A stretch of DNA of 64,000 nucleotides from Gemmobacter fulvus (GTDB lineage: Bacteria; Pseudomonadota; Alphaproteobacteria; Rhodobacterales; Rhodobacteraceae): NCBI RefSeq assembly GCF_018798885.1, contig NZ_CP076361.1, forward strand, positions 1,758,501 through 1,822,500, given 5' to 3'. The translations under genes were made by a program, and so were the position numbers. This document shows, one piece after another, positions 18,323-28,549 of this stretch (within the stretch, counting starts at the first letter, position 1; each line of letters starts with the position of its first letter). The notes under the pieces are model-generated. The model saw nothing but the letters and a program-made list of their open reading frames with translations, did not search any database and was not told where the DNA came from.

Positions 18323-19281
18323 AATCCGTGCTGTTCTGGGGCCTTCTGATCCTTGGTGCGGCATGGGCGGGCACGGCGCTCTGGGTGCAATTTCCGTCGG
18401 CCCGCTGGGTGGTGGGGCTGTTCGTGCTGGCGGTGGCCGGGGTGATCTGGCTGCGGCTGTCCTCTGGCTGGGGCTGGGCCGGGCTGGGCCTGCTGTCGGC
18501 GCTGCTGGCGGTCTGGTATCTGACGCTGACCCCGCGACAGGACCGCGACTGGGCCCCCGATGTGGCGCGGATCGTGCATGGCGAGGTGGCGGGCGATCAG
18601 GTGACCCTGCACAATCTGCGCGCCTTCCGCTGGCAGACCCGCGACACGGCGGAACAGACATGGCAAAGCGGGGTCTATGATCTGCGCCAGCTGACCGGCG
18701 CCGACATGATCACCTCGGTCTGGTCCAGCCCGGACATCGCGCATCTGCTGGTCAGCTTCGGTTTTGCCGATGGGCGGCATGTGGTGTTTTCGGTGGAAAT
18801 CCGGCGCGAGGCGGATGAAAAATTCAGCTCGCTTGGTGGATTCTTCCGCCAGTTCGAACTGGCACTGATCGCGGCGGACGAGGCCGATATCGTCAAGCTG
18901 CGCAGCAATTTTCGGGGCGAGGATGTGCGGCTCTATCCGCTGCGCCTGACGCCAGAGCAATTGCGCGCGGTGTTCCTGCGTTATGTCGAGCTGGGCAATG
19001 AGCTGAACCGGGCGCCGCGCTTCTACAACACGATCACCAGCAATTGCACGACGGTGGTGTGGCATCTGGTCAAGGTGCTGAAGCCCGATCTGGGGCTGGA
19101 CCCGAGCCTGCTGCTGTCAGGCCGCCTGCCGGACTGGCTGCACCGGCTGGGCGTGCTGGAGGGCAGCGGCTCTCTGGCCGACATCCGCGAACAGGCCCGG
19201 ATCAGTACCCGCGCGCAGGCCGCACCGGCGGAGGCCGATTTTTCCGCCTGGATCCGTGAGACGGGCAGGCCCGCGCCCTGA
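18319..19281 (+). CDS. DUF4105 (Lnb N-terminal-like) membrane protein
   Basis: The protein has 320 residues when started at the GTG at 18319, which overlaps the ubiG stop as GTGA. It opens with two or three transmembrane helices ([50 protein letters not shown]). The large domain after that carries the DUF4105 signature ([33 protein letters not shown]), with a conserved Asn-Cys-Thr. DUF4105 resembles the periplasmic peptidase-like part of Lnb/lacto-N-biosidase-type proteins and is a candidate cysteine hydrolase. I cannot assign a substrate. Coupling to ubiG may only reflect genome compaction. Confidence 0.85.
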   Translation: MKSVLFWGLLILGAAWAGTALWVQFPSARWVVGLFVLAVAGVIWLRLSSGWGWAGLGLLSALLAVWYLTLTPRQDRDWAPDVARIVHGEVAGDQVTLHNLRAFRWQTRDTAEQTWQSGVYDLRQLTGADMITSVWSSPDIAHLLVSFGFADGRHVVFSVEIRREADEKFSSLGGFFRQFELALIAADEADIVKLRSNFRGEDVRLYPLRLTPEQLRAVFLRYVELGNELNRAPRFYNTITSNCTTVVWHLVKVLKPDLGLDPSLLLSGRLPDWLHRLGVLEGSGSLADIREQARISTRAQAAPAEADFSAWIRETGRPAP

Positions 19282-19299
19282 CGGCGCTGGCCCCTGCGA

Positions 19300-20136
19300 T
19301 CAGAAATCGAGCCCGAGGTCCAGCACCGGGGCAGAATGGGTCAGCGCCCCCACCGAGATGTAATCCACCCCGGTTGCCGCCACCTCGGCAATGCGCGGCA
19401 GCGCCATATTGCCCGAAGCCTCCAGCACCACGCGCCCTGCGGCCAGCGCCACGGCCTCGGCCAGTTGCGGCGTGGTCATATTGTCCAGCAAGACCACATC
19501 GGCCCCGCCGATGGCCAGAACCTCGGCCAGCTGATCCAGCCGGTCCACCTCGATCTCGATCCGCATCATATGCGAGCGTGCGGCCATCGCCGCCGCCAGC
19601 ACCGCGCGCACCCCACCTGCGGCGGCGATATGGTTGTCCTTGATCAGGATCGCATCCGACAGGCCATAGCGGTGGTTCGCGCCGCCGCCATGGCGCACCG
19701 CCTCTTTTTCCACCGCGCGCAGGCCGGGCGTGGTTTTGCGGGTGCAGGTGATGCGCGCCTTGTGCCTGGCGGTTTGCGCCACAAAGGCGGCGGTCAGCGT
19801 GGCAATGCCCGTCAGCCGCCCCGCAAAGTTCAGCGCCACCCGTTCCGCCATCAGGATCGAACTGGCGCTGCCGCTGATGCGCAACAGCGGATCGCCTGCC
19901 GCAAAGGGCTGTCCATCCGTCCGCAGCGGCTCGATCCGCAGCGCAGGATCCACCAGACGGAAGGCCATGGCCGCAATGCGCAGACCCGAGGCCACGCCCG
20001 CCGCCCGGGCATTCAGCTGCGCCGCATAGGTCAGGCCCGGCGGAATCACCGCGCGGCAGGTTGCATCACCCATCGGGCCCAGATCTTCGATCAATGCGGC
20101 ACGAACCAGCGGTTCCAGCAGAAGATCAGGCAGCAT
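19300..20136 (-). CDS. nadC: Nicotinate-nucleotide pyrophosphorylase (quinolinate phosphoribosyltransferase)
   Basis: NadC converts quinolinate and PRPP into nicotinate mononucleotide. The 278-residue protein shows the expected segments: ERVALNFAGRLTGIATLT, the catalytic basic stretch CTRKTTPGLRAVEK, HRYGLSDAILIKDNHI, and the C-terminal ISVGALTHSAPVLDLGLDF. Its start touches the nadB stop codon, making it the last gene of nadA-nadB-nadC. It converges on the DUF4105 gene with an 18-base gap. Confidence 0.96.
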   Translation of the reverse strand: MLPDLLLEPLVRAALIEDLGPMGDATCRAVIPPGLTYAAQLNARAAGVASGLRIAAMAFRLVDPALRIEPLRTDGQPFAAGDPLLRISGSASSILMAERVALNFAGRLTGIATLTAAFVAQTARHKARITCTRKTTPGLRAVEKEAVRHGGGANHRYGLSDAILIKDNHIAAAGGVRAVLAAAMAARSHMMRIEIEVDRLDQLAEVLAIGGADVVLLDNMTTPQLAEAVALAAGRVVLEASGNMALPRIAEVAATGVDYISVGALTHSAPVLDLGLDF

Positions 20137-21692
20137 CAGGCAGGTTCCTTCATGTCACGCAGGCTTTCGGCCTGATCCAGCAACAGGCGCGAGCGTTGCG
20201 CCTGCGCCGGATCGGCAAGGGGATGATCGGTGCGGAAATGCCCGCCCCGGCTTTCGCGGCGCAGCAAGGCGGCGCTGGTGATCAGGGTGGCCGTGGCCAA
20301 CATATTGTCCAGCGCGGCACTGGCAGAGGCCGTTGCGGCCAGCGCGGCGATACGGTCCAGCGCCCGGCGCAGCCCCGCGCCATCGCGCAGCACGCCCACG
20401 TGATCCGTCATCACCCGCCGCAATTGCGCCACCACAGCCGGATCTGTTCCCGCGCCCCCCTGCGCAAAGCGCAAGGCCAAGGGCGGTGCTTCGACACTGG
20501 CGGGCAGGCGGGCGGCAATGTCATCCGCCGCCCGATGGGCATAGACCAGCGCTTCGAGCAGGCCGTTGGACGCCAGCCGGTTCGCGCCATGCAGCCCGGT
20601 ACAGGCCGCCTCGCCACAGACCCACAGGCCGGGCAGCGAGGCACGCCCCCACAGATCCGCCTCGACCCCGCCCATATGGTAATGCGCCGCAGCGGCCACC
20701 GGAATCGGCTGGGTCACCGGGTCGATCCCCGCGCGGGCGCAGGCCTCCGCCACTGCCGGAAAGCGGCTGAGGATCTCGTCTCCCAGACAGGCGCGGGTAT
20801 CCAGCATCGGGTGCCGCCCGGCCTGCGATTCGGCAAAGATCGCCCGCGCCACCACATCGCGCGGCGCAAGCTCAGCATCCGGGTGATGGGCCAGCATGAA
20901 GCGCGCGCCACGGTCATTGATCAGCAACGCCCCTTCGCCCCGCAGCGCTTCGGTCGCCAAGGGGGCCGGGTCTTCGCCGCAGGCAATCGCGGTCGGGTGG
21001 AACTGCACGAATTCGGCATCGGCAATCACCGCCCCGGCCCGGGCCGCCATGCCGATCCCCTGCCCGCGAATCCGCGCCGGATTGGTGGTGACGGCATAAA
21101 GCCCGCCCGATCCCCCCCCCGCCAGCAGCACGGCAGGCGCCTCGACCCGCAGCGGAGCCGAAGGCATATCGGCGCGTTCCAGCCAGACACCGCTCACCCG
21201 CCCCGAAGTCACCGCCAGCGCCGAGGCCATCACTCCTTCGACCACTTGCACCGAAGGGGTGGCCCGCACCGCGCGCACCAGCGCCGCCATGATCTCGCGC
21301 CCGGCCTGATCGCCCTGCACCCGCACCACGCGCGCGCAGACATGCGCCGCCTCGCGCGACAGCACATAATCCCCCGCCGCCGTGCGATCAAACGGCGTGC
21401 CCAACCGTGTCAGATCCAGGATATGACCGCGCGCCGCCTGCGTGACCAGCGCCGCCACAGCCGGATCCACCGTGCCCGCCCCGGCGCGGATGGTATCCGC
21501 CGCATGGCTTTCGGCGCTGTCGCCTGCCCCGATCGCCGCCGCCACGCCGCCCTGCGCCCAGGCCGACGAGGCCCCCGCCCCCAGTGGCTCGGGCGAAATC
21601 AGAAGCACCGGACGCGGTGCCAGCCGCAGCGCCGCCGACAGCGCCGCCAGCCCCGCGCCGATGATGATGACGCGCGGCGTGTGCAGCGTCAT
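20136..21692 (-). CDS. nadB: L-aspartate oxidase
   Basis: NadB oxidises L-aspartate to iminoaspartate with FAD. The 518-residue protein begins with an FAD dinucleotide-binding motif ([17 protein letters not shown]). It continues with the succinate-dehydrogenase/fumarate-reductase-type flavoprotein fold: [38 protein letters not shown] and [18 protein letters not shown] helical C-terminal domain follows. It overlaps nadA by four bases and nadC by one, so the three proteins are translated from a tightly coupled message. Confidence 0.96.
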   Translation of the reverse strand: MTLHTPRVIIIGAGLAALSAALRLAPRPVLLISPEPLGAGASSAWAQGGVAAAIGAGDSAESHAADTIRAGAGTVDPAVAALVTQAARGHILDLTRLGTPFDRTAAGDYVLSREAAHVCARVVRVQGDQAGREIMAALVRAVRATPSVQVVEGVMASALAVTSGRVSGVWLERADMPSAPLRVEAPAVLLAGGGSGGLYAVTTNPARIRGQGIGMAARAGAVIADAEFVQFHPTAIACGEDPAPLATEALRGEGALLINDRGARFMLAHHPDAELAPRDVVARAIFAESQAGRHPMLDTRACLGDEILSRFPAVAEACARAGIDPVTQPIPVAAAAHYHMGGVEADLWGRASLPGLWVCGEAACTGLHGANRLASNGLLEALVYAHRAADDIAARLPASVEAPPLALRFAQGGAGTDPAVVAQLRRVMTDHVGVLRDGAGLRRALDRIAALAATASASAALDNMLATATLITSAALLRRESRGGHFRTDHPLADPAQAQRSRLLLDQAESLRDMKEPA

Positions 21693-22750
21693 GCCGCAGG
21701 CTTCCGCGACAGATCAATCATGCGCTGCACCGCGATCCGCGCCCGCGCCGCAATCTCTGGCTCCACCTCAACCGGGGTCGTCATCGAATGCAGCGACCAC
21801 AGCACCTTTTCCAGCGTGATCATCTTCATGTAGGGGCACATGTTGCAGGGGCCGACGAACTCCACCTCCGGCAGCTCGTCCGCGATGTTGGAGGCCATCG
21901 AACATTCCGTCACCAGCAGCGCCTTGGCCGGCCTCATACGATGCACAAAGTCGATGATACCGGCGGTCGAGCCCGAAAAATCGGCCTCGGCCACCACATC
22001 CGGCGGACATTCGGGATGGGCGATGATCGTAGTATCGGGCTGGAAACTGCGGAAATCGCGCAGATCCGCCGCCGAAAACCGTTCATGCACGATGCAGGAG
22101 CCTTCCCACCAGACCACCCGCTTGCCGGGCACCTGCCGCGCCACATTCTGCGCCAGATACTGATCCGGCGTCATGATGACGGTATCGCTCTCCATCGCCG
22201 CCACGATCTGCGCCGCATTGGACGAGGTGCAGCAGATGTCAGAGGCGGCCTTCACCGCCGCCGTGGTGTTGACATAGCTGACGACGGGCGCGCCGGGATA
22301 TTGCGCGCGCATCTGAGCGATGCCATCCGGCGTGATCGATTCCGCAAGGCTGCACCCCGCGCCCATGTCGGGTATCAGAACCGTCTTGCCAGGGTTGAGG
22401 ATCTTCGAGGTTTCGGCCATGAAATGCACACCGCATTGCACGATCACATCCGCCTGAACCTCAACCGCCTTCACCGCCAGTTGCAGGCTGTCGCCCACCA
22501 CATCGGCCACGCCGTGAAAGATATCCGGCGTCATGTAGTTATGGGCCAGAATGACCGCGTTCCGCTCGGCCTTCAGGCGGTTGATCGCCAGCACATAGGG
22601 GGCATGGCGCGCCCAATCGGCCAGCGGCACCACCCGCGCCATGCGCGCGTGAATGTCGCGCGTCGCCTCTGCCGCCTGCATCGAGGGGCGCAGATCGTAA
22701 TGGCGGGCCAGTTCGGCGCGCATCGGAGAGAGGTCGGTCAACAGCGTCAT
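21689..22750 (-). CDS. nadA: Quinolinate synthase
   Basis: NadA condenses iminoaspartate with dihydroxyacetone phosphate to quinolinate on a [4Fe-4S] cluster. The 353-residue protein has [25 protein letters not shown], read in two parts near residues 64-88, and cluster cysteines in QCGVHF, the [10 protein letters not shown] region and [11 protein letters not shown]. It also has [15 protein letters not shown]. It is the first gene of nadABC. The short upstream region is notably AT-rich and contains an operator-like repeat. Confidence 0.96.
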   Translation of the reverse strand: MTLLTDLSPMRAELARHYDLRPSMQAAEATRDIHARMARVVPLADWARHAPYVLAINRLKAERNAVILAHNYMTPDIFHGVADVVGDSLQLAVKAVEVQADVIVQCGVHFMAETSKILNPGKTVLIPDMGAGCSLAESITPDGIAQMRAQYPGAPVVSYVNTTAAVKAASDICCTSSNAAQIVAAMESDTVIMTPDQYLAQNVARQVPGKRVVWWEGSCIVHERFSAADLRDFRSFQPDTTIIAHPECPPDVVAEADFSGSTAGIIDFVHRMRPAKALLVTECSMASNIADELPEVEFVGPCNMCPYMKMITLEKVLWSLHSMTTPVEVEPEIAARARIAVQRMIDLSRKPAA

Positions 22751-22838
22751 ATCGGTCAGGCCTCGCAGGGGGCTGGGTGCCCGGCGCTGTTACACGACTG
22801 GCCGTTATGACGCAATCTATTGAAAAATGGTCGTTTTT

Positions 22839-22857
22839 GGATGTTTACAAACAATCC
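22839..22857. promoter_or_regulatory. Palindrome upstream of nadA
   Basis: The sequence contains TGTTTACAAACA within GGAT...ATCC, about 90 bases ahead of the nadA start and just after the end of the decarboxylase gene. It could be a repressor site for NAD synthesis genes or a weak hairpin. I cannot match it to a named regulator with confidence. Confidence 0.3.
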
Positions 22858-22863
22858 GGGTGG

Positions 22864-24489
22864 TCAGCCCCGGCTGGCCGCCACCGCCTCGGCCCGCAAC
22901 GCCTCGCCAAAAATCACCATCATCGGCCCGGTGCCGGACGCGCCCTGCCGCAACAGGCCGGGCAGATCGGCCAGTGCCGTCAGCCGTGCCACCTGCCAGC
23001 CGCAGGCGGTGGCAATCGCCGCCAGATCAGGGGTCAGCAGATCCACCCCAAGGGGCGGCACGTTCTGCGCCAGCATATAGGATTTGATCTCGCCATAGCC
23101 TTTGTTGTCATGCAGCATCAGGATCAGCGGCACCTGCGCCTCGGCGGCACTTGCCAGTTCCGCCAGCACGAATTGCACGCCGCCATCCCCCGACAGCGCC
23201 ACCACCGGCCGGTCCCCCGACAGCCGCGCCCCGATGGCCGCAGGCAGGCCATATCCCAGCGTGCCATATCCGGTGGCCGAGTTGAAATAGCTGCCCGGTG
23301 TGGCGGCGGCAAAGGCCACGTTGCCCGCATAGACAAGCTGGGTGGAATCGCCCACGATCAGCGCATCCGGCAAGGTGTCCCGCACCATGTTCAGCAGATG
23401 CAGGTCGCCCTGCATCGCCTCGGGCAAAGCAGCGCGTCCCGCCTGCGCCGCGGCGGCCCGCGCGGCCCCGCTGCCCGGCAGCCGCGGGGCAATCGCCGCC
23501 AGCAGCGCCGCCGCCGTCAATCCGGCATCGCCCACCATTCCAAGATCCGGCATCACGCCGCGCAGGATCTGACAGGGATCAATATCGGCGCGGATCAGGG
23601 TGCCATTGATGGCAAACCCGCCATCCTCATACATGTCGTAATCCGTCGGGCCCAGTTCGGTACCCAGCGCCAGCACCACATCCGCCGTCGCGATCATTGC
23701 GCGCGGCGCGGGCATCGAGGCGGTCAGGTTGACGCCGAGCGGATGGTCGGGCGGCAACAGGCCACGGGCGTTGGTGGTCATCACCACCGGCGCATCCAGC
23801 GCCTCGGCCAGTGCCTGCACGGCGGTTGCCCGCACCGCACCTCCACCCGCAAGGATCACCGGGGCCTGCGCCGCCGACAGCAGTGCCGCAGCCTGGGCCA
23901 CCAGATCCGGCGCAGGCCCGGGCCGCGACAGGCGCAGCGGGCGCTCGGGCAGCGTAAGGTTGGGGGCCGGGGCCAGCATCACGTCAATCGGCAGTTCCAG
24001 ATGCACCGGGCGCGGGCGCGCGCCATCAAACACCGCAAAGGCCTGCGCCAGGGCCGGGGCCAGTTCCTCGGGCCGGTTCACCGTGCGGCTGAAGGCAGAC
24101 ACCCCGGCAATCAGCCCGCGCTGGTCCGGCAATTCGTGCAGCCAGCCTTCACCCGATCCCATGCGGCCATGGGCGTTGACGGTGGAAATCACCAGCATCG
24201 GCACCGAATCCGCATAGGCCTGCCCCATCGCGGTGGTGATATTGGTCATGCCGGGGCCGGAGATGATGAAACAGACCCCCACCTTGCCCGAGGCCCGCGC
24301 ATAGCCATCAGCCATGAAACCTGCGCCCTGTTCGTGGCGTGGCGTCACATGGCGGATGCCACTGCCCGCAAGGCCGCGATAGAGCTCGATCGTATGCACG
24401 CCCGGAATACCAAAAACCGTGTCGACGCCATAGCTGCGCAGCAACCGGGTCAGATAGACCCCGGTGCTTGTCTCGGTGCCTGTGTGCAT
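22864..24489 (-). CDS. Thiamine-diphosphate enzyme, 5-guanidino-2-oxopentanoate decarboxylase (AruI-like)
   Basis: The 541-residue protein belongs to the acetolactate synthase/pyruvate decarboxylase superfamily. The catalytic glutamate is Glu53 in RHEQGAGFMADGYA. The ThDP/Mg motif is SGDGGVQFVLAELASA followed by NKGYGEIKS. The N-terminal pattern VYLTRLLRSYGVDTVFGIPG resembles the decarboxylases that act on 2-ketoarginine in the arginine transaminase pathway more than biosynthetic acetolactate synthases. The reaction would give 4-guanidinobutanal and CO2. It is the last gene downstream of a polyamine-type importer, four bases after the second permease. No aminotransferase or ureohydrolase is nearby, so the source of its keto acid may be the FAD enzyme in the same cluster. 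Confidence 0.8.
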   Translation of the reverse strand: MHTGTETSTGVYLTRLLRSYGVDTVFGIPGVHTIELYRGLAGSGIRHVTPRHEQGAGFMADGYARASGKVGVCFIISGPGMTNITTAMGQAYADSVPMLVISTVNAHGRMGSGEGWLHELPDQRGLIAGVSAFSRTVNRPEELAPALAQAFAVFDGARPRPVHLELPIDVMLAPAPNLTLPERPLRLSRPGPAPDLVAQAAALLSAAQAPVILAGGGAVRATAVQALAEALDAPVVMTTNARGLLPPDHPLGVNLTASMPAPRAMIATADVVLALGTELGPTDYDMYEDGGFAINGTLIRADIDPCQILRGVMPDLGMVGDAGLTAAALLAAIAPRLPGSGAARAAAAQAGRAALPEAMQGDLHLLNMVRDTLPDALIVGDSTQLVYAGNVAFAAATPGSYFNSATGYGTLGYGLPAAIGARLSGDRPVVALSGDGGVQFVLAELASAAEAQVPLILMLHDNKGYGEIKSYMLAQNVPPLGVDLLTPDLAAIATACGWQVARLTALADLPGLLRQGASGTGPMMVIFGEALRAEAVAASRG

Positions 24490-24492
24490 CTG

Positions 24493-25311
24493 TCAGCCTT
24501 TCTCGTGTCGGCGTGCCTGCAACGCCTGTATCGCGGTTTTGCCCAGCACCACGGCCACAACAATGGCGATCAGCACCACCGAAATGGCGGCAATCGCCGG
24601 GTCGATATTGTCGCGCAGCCCCATCCACATCATGCGCGGCAGCGTCACCGCCTGAACCGAGGTGATGAACAGCGTCACCCCGATCTCCTCCCAGGACAGC
24701 ACGAAGGTCAGGAACAGCGCGGTCAGGATGCCAAAGCGGATATTGGGCAGGATCACCCGGAACACCCGCATCGCCAGCCCTGCCCCCATGCTGCGCGCCG
24801 CCAGATCAATGCGGCGATCCACCTGCGACAGGGCCACCGTGATCAGCACCACCGCAAACGGCGCGATCATCACGGCATGGGCCAGTGCAACTCCGGCCCA
24901 GGTGTCATAGGCGACAAAGCTGTTCACCTTGCTGAGCGAGATCAGAAAGAAATACAGCGTCAGCGCCGAGACCACGGGCGGGGCCACCATCGGCAGCAGG
25001 GCCAGCCCCATCAGCAGCCCGGCAAAGCGCGGCTGGATCATCCAGATGCCCAGACTGAACGTCAGCGCCAGCGTCGTGGCCACCAGTGCCGCCACCACCC
25101 CGATGCGGATCGACAGCCAGACCCCCTGCGCCCAGGCCGGATTGTCGATCAGTGACTGATAGTGGCGCAGCGACCAGACATCCTCGGGCACGGCCAGATA
25201 GCGCGTGGGGGTAAAGCTGACCGGAATCACCGCGATCAGCGGCATCATCAGGAACACCGCAATCAGCGCGGCAAGCGTGGTGGCCAGCAGGCCGGGGCGC
25301 AGCGCCGTCAT
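24493..25311 (-). CDS. ABC transporter permease, polyamine/opine type (PotC-like)
   Basis: This 272-residue inner-membrane protein has six hydrophobic helices. The EAA-type loop for contact with the ATPase lies around residues 190-205 (LAARSMGAGLAMRVFRVILP). It begins with the inner-membrane anchor typical of PotC and overlaps the first permease gene by four bases. Together with the other three subunits it forms an importer of the spermidine/putrescine family, which also takes up opines and other cationic or zwitterionic metabolites. Confidence 0.9.
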   Translation of the reverse strand: MTALRPGLLATTLAALIAVFLMMPLIAVIPVSFTPTRYLAVPEDVWSLRHYQSLIDNPAWAQGVWLSIRIGVVAALVATTLALTFSLGIWMIQPRFAGLLMGLALLPMVAPPVVSALTLYFFLISLSKVNSFVAYDTWAGVALAHAVMIAPFAVVLITVALSQVDRRIDLAARSMGAGLAMRVFRVILPNIRFGILTALFLTFVLSWEEIGVTLFITSVQAVTLPRMMWMGLRDNIDPAIAAISVVLIAIVVAVVLGKTAIQALQARRHEKG

Positions 25312-26129
25312 CTTGCCGCCCCCTGCTTGGTCTGCCGCAGCAACGCGGCCAACAGCGCGCCCACACCCAGCATCAGAATGACGCTGATGGCGGCGCCAAG
25401 GCCCCAGTCCGGGCTTTGGAAAATGCGCAGGTAAATCAGTTCCGCCACCATCACGCTGCGTCCGCCCCCCAGAATGGCCGGGGTCACAAAGAAGCCCAGC
25501 GCAAAGACAAAGACCACAAGCCCTGCCCCCATGATGCCCGCGCGGGTCATCGGCACGAACACCTGCCAGAACACCCGCGTGCGCGAGGCCCCCATGCCGC
25601 GCGCCGCCATCAGCACACGTTCATCGACATTGCGCATGGCCGAGGCGAGCGGGAACACCGCAAAGGGGATCAGGAAATGGGTCATGCCGACCACCACGCC
25701 AAATTCGTTGCGCACCATGGTCAGCGGCTCTGACAACACGCCCAGCCCTTGCAGCCAGCCGTTGAGAATGCCCTTGTTCGACAGCAGCGCCAGCCAGCCA
25801 AAGGCACGGGTCAGCACCGAAATCCAGAACGGGATCAGGATGCACAGCTCCACCGCCAGTTTCAGCGCAGGCCCGCCGCGCACCCAGGCCAGCGTAACGA
25901 CATAGCCTGCCGCCACCGATGCCAGCGTGACCATCGCGCAGATGCGGATGGTGCGCCAGAACACCGTCAGCACCAGCGGATCGGTCAGCGCCGCCTTGTA
26001 TTGGCCCAGGCCCGGTTCCGGCAGGGTCACGCTCCAGCGCAGCACCCCCAGAAAGGGCAGCAGATAGGTCAGCGCCAGAAACAGCATCAGCGGGCCGAGC
26101 AGCAGGATCAGGCGGGAAGATTGGGTCAT
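25308..26129 (-). CDS. ABC transporter permease, polyamine/opine type (PotB-like)
   Basis: The product has 273 residues and six predicted transmembrane segments. Examples are LILLLGPLMLFLALTYLLPF at the N terminus and the ATPase-coupling loop LMAARGMGASRTRVFWQVFVP near residues 175-195. It heads the permease pair, with the second permease overlapping its end by four bases. The substrate-binding protein gene lies 53 bases upstream, so the transcript runs ATPase, binding protein, permease, permease, decarboxylase. Confidence 0.9.
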   Translation of the reverse strand: MTQSSRLILLLGPLMLFLALTYLLPFLGVLRWSVTLPEPGLGQYKAALTDPLVLTVFWRTIRICAMVTLASVAAGYVVTLAWVRGGPALKLAVELCILIPFWISVLTRAFGWLALLSNKGILNGWLQGLGVLSEPLTMVRNEFGVVVGMTHFLIPFAVFPLASAMRNVDERVLMAARGMGASRTRVFWQVFVPMTRAGIMGAGLVVFVFALGFFVTPAILGGGRSVMVAELIYLRIFQSPDWGLGAAISVILMLGVGALLAALLRQTKQGAAR

Positions 26130-26182
26130 GCAGCGCCTCGTGAAAAAGCTCTCTCCGGCGCAGCGCCAGAGAGAGCGCAGGA

Positions 26183-27298
26183 TCAGGCCGAGATGATCTT
26201 GAGGTATTCATCCAGCGCCGGGCCGTAGTTTTCTTCGTACCACGGCATGTCGAGCGGGATTTGCAGCGCGAAATTGGCCGGATCCACCGGGTTGAAGCGC
26301 GCCTCTTCCGGCGGCAACAGCGCATCGGCTGCCGGGTTGGCCGGTCCCTGGCCCAACATGCGGAACATCACCAGCTGCTTTTCGGGATCCTGCGCCGAGG
26401 CGATGAATTTCATCGCCGCCTCGGCCCCAGCGGGATTGCCCTTGATCACCCCCATCGCACCGGGGGCGATCAGGCCCTGATCCCAGATGAACTTCACATC
26501 GCCGCCCGAATCCTCTTCGATCAGCTTGGCACGGGTGGACCAGATCAGCGCCATCGACGCCTCGCCATTCAGCAGCAGCGACTGGCTTTCCGATCCGCCG
26601 CCCCAGAAAGCCACCACATTGTCCTTGAACGCGGCGAGTTTGTCATGCGCGCGCTTGAGATCGAGCGGATAGAGATCGGCAGGCGCCACGCCATCGGCCA
26701 GCAGCGCCGCCTCCCACATGCCGACACCCCATTTGTACATGGCGCGCTTGCCGGGGAATTTTTCGACATCAAAGAAATCCGCCATGGATTTCGGCGGGGT
26801 ATCGCCAAACTTCGTCGCGTCATAGGCGATGATATAGGAATAGAAATAGGTCGAGGCGGCGTAATCCCAGCCAAAGCCCTCGCGCATCTTGGCACGATCG
26901 ACCACGGCATAGTCAATCGGCTCCATCATGCCCTTCTTGCCCAGCGCCTCGGCCGAGAAGGGATCGACATCCACGATGTCCCAGCTGGGTTTGCCGCTTT
27001 CAAACTGCGCCGCAATCGCGCCTTCGGTCGGGCCCGAGCCATCCTGTTTCACGGTGATGCCCGCATCAGCCAGGAAGGCCTTGCCATAGGCCTCATCATA
27101 AGCAGTGCCCGCATCGCCGCCCCAGTTGACGAACACCAGCTCGCCACTTTGCGCCATGGCGACAGTGCCGCGCAGGCCCAGCGCCGTCGTGCCCAGAAAC
27201 ACCGCCGCCAGTTGCGCGAAACTGCGGCGGCTGATCTGACCGCGCTGCGCCCGCGTTGCGAGGATCTCCAGACAGTCGCGTTCGAAATGTTCATTCAT
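26183..27298 (-). CDS. ABC transporter substrate-binding protein (PotD-like) with twin-arginine signal
   Basis: This is a 371-residue periplasmic binding protein of the spermidine/putrescine family. I chose the ATG at 27298 because AGGG lies at a good distance; the frame is open further upstream. The N terminus contains ISRRSFAQLAAVFLGTTALG, which fits a Tat signal, with cleavage near AMAQ. Mature sequence begins GELVFVNWGGDAGTAYDEAY, the usual start of family members. Binding residues cannot be assigned, so the ligand is open; the neighbouring enzymes point to a guanidino compound. Confidence 0.88.
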   Translation of the reverse strand: MNEHFERDCLEILATRAQRGQISRRSFAQLAAVFLGTTALGLRGTVAMAQSGELVFVNWGGDAGTAYDEAYGKAFLADAGITVKQDGSGPTEGAIAAQFESGKPSWDIVDVDPFSAEALGKKGMMEPIDYAVVDRAKMREGFGWDYAASTYFYSYIIAYDATKFGDTPPKSMADFFDVEKFPGKRAMYKWGVGMWEAALLADGVAPADLYPLDLKRAHDKLAAFKDNVVAFWGGGSESQSLLLNGEASMALIWSTRAKLIEEDSGGDVKFIWDQGLIAPGAMGVIKGNPAGAEAAMKFIASAQDPEKQLVMFRMLGQGPANPAADALLPPEEARFNPVDPANFALQIPLDMPWYEENYGPALDEYLKIISA

Positions 27299-27366
27299 CG
27301 TCGTCATCCCTGTTATGGTTATTGGTGCAAGATCACAGGTGCCGCCCGTTGCCCGGCAGCGCGTCG

Positions 27367-28446
27367 TCACAGAAAGAAACCACGGTCATCAGGCCAGCTG
27401 GCCCAGACGGCCACACCGGGGGCAAGGCCCGCAGGAAGCTGCGCGGTGGGCAGGCTCAGCGCCAGATCGACACCGCCGGGGCTGCGCAGGCTCAACCGCG
27501 TCTCGGCGCCCAGATAGGTCAGATCCTGCAAACTGGCGGCGATGGCATTGCCACTTGCAGGCGAGGCCAGATGCAGCTGCATATATTCCGGCCGGATCGC
27601 CAGATGCGCCCCTTGCCCGGCATCGGCGCGCACCGCCTGACCTTCAAACCGGCCATCCACCAGCGGCAGGATGTTGATATCACCCAGAAATTCCGCCACA
27701 AACCGATTGGCCGGGCGTTCGTACACCTCGCGCGGGGCGGCGACCTGCTGCAAGCGGCCCTTTTCGAAAATCGCGATGCGGGTCGACAGCGCCAGCGCTT
27801 CGGACTGGTCATGCGTCACGAATACGAAGGTGGTACCGGTTTCGCGGTGCAGGCGGCGCATCTCGTCCTGCATCTGGCCGCGCAGGTTCTTGTCCAATGC
27901 GGAAAACGGCTCGTCCAACAGCAGCACCGGCGGCGCATAGACCAGCGCGCGGGCCAGCGCCACGCGCTGCTGTTGCCCACCCGACAGGCCGGAGGGGCGT
28001 TTGTGGCCATGGCCGCCCAGCCCCACCATTTCCACCATATCGGCGACGCGGCGCTTGATATCCGCCGCACCGCGCCGCTGCACCTTGAGCGGGAAGGCGA
28101 TATTCTCCTCCACCGTCATATGCGGAAATAGCGCATAGCCCTGAAACACCATGCCAAAGGCGCGATCTTCGGCGGGCATCTGCGTCACATCTTGCCCGTT
28201 CAGCGTCAGCCGACCCGAGGTTGCCGCCTCGAACCCCGACAGGATCATCAGGAAGGTGGTCTTGCCGGATCCTGACGGGCCGAGCAGTGTCAGAAACTCG
28301 CCGCGCCCGATGGTCAGGCTGATGTCCTCCAGCGCGGTGAAGCGCCCGAACGTCTTGCCGATCTGATGGGCCCCGATTTCTGCTGCCCGTATCTCTGCGG
28401 CTTTTGTCACCCTGGATTTCCCCGTTCTGCGCATGGTCAGCGCCAT
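27367..28446 (-). CDS. ABC transporter ATP-binding protein (PotA-like)
   Basis: The ATPase subunit of the importer is about 359 residues from the start chosen at 28446 (MALTMRRTGKSRVTKAAEI). A GTG at 28410 is an alternative, and the longest frame (from 28596) is unlikely because it overlaps the LysR gene. Motifs are complete: Walker A LLGPSGSGKTTFL, signature LSGGQQQRVALARAL, Walker B LLLDEPFSALD, and the switch histidine in FVTHDQSEAL. A C-terminal TOBE domain (around IRPEYMQLHL) follows. It is the first gene of the importer arm. Confidence 0.9.
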   Translation of the reverse strand: MALTMRRTGKSRVTKAAEIRAAEIGAHQIGKTFGRFTALEDISLTIGRGEFLTLLGPSGSGKTTFLMILSGFEAATSGRLTLNGQDVTQMPAEDRAFGMVFQGYALFPHMTVEENIAFPLKVQRRGAADIKRRVADMVEMVGLGGHGHKRPSGLSGGQQQRVALARALVYAPPVLLLDEPFSALDKNLRGQMQDEMRRLHRETGTTFVFVTHDQSEALALSTRIAIFEKGRLQQVAAPREVYERPANRFVAEFLGDINILPLVDGRFEGQAVRADAGQGAHLAIRPEYMQLHLASPASGNAIAASLQDLTYLGAETRLSLRSPGGVDLALSLPTAQLPAGLAPGVAVWASWPDDRGFFL

Positions 28447-28549
28447 TGATTGCAAAACCCTAGGGACGGGGGCGCAATCATGGCAAACGAAAGTTTTTCG
28501 TCCAATCGGGGAATGAAATTTGTCGATGCGGGTAAAGCCACGCCTTGGC

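Noticed and set aside
16544..18661. 705-residue extended frame for the proline iminopeptidase
   Set aside because: The extra N-terminal part is antisense to ubiG and lacks family similarity; the usual start at 17527 gives the normal length.
20061..25155. Long plus-strand frames (20061..21833 and 22777..25155) opposite nadB and the decarboxylase/permease genes
   Set aside because: Both are antisense shadows of well-recognised genes with Arg/His/Gln-rich composition.
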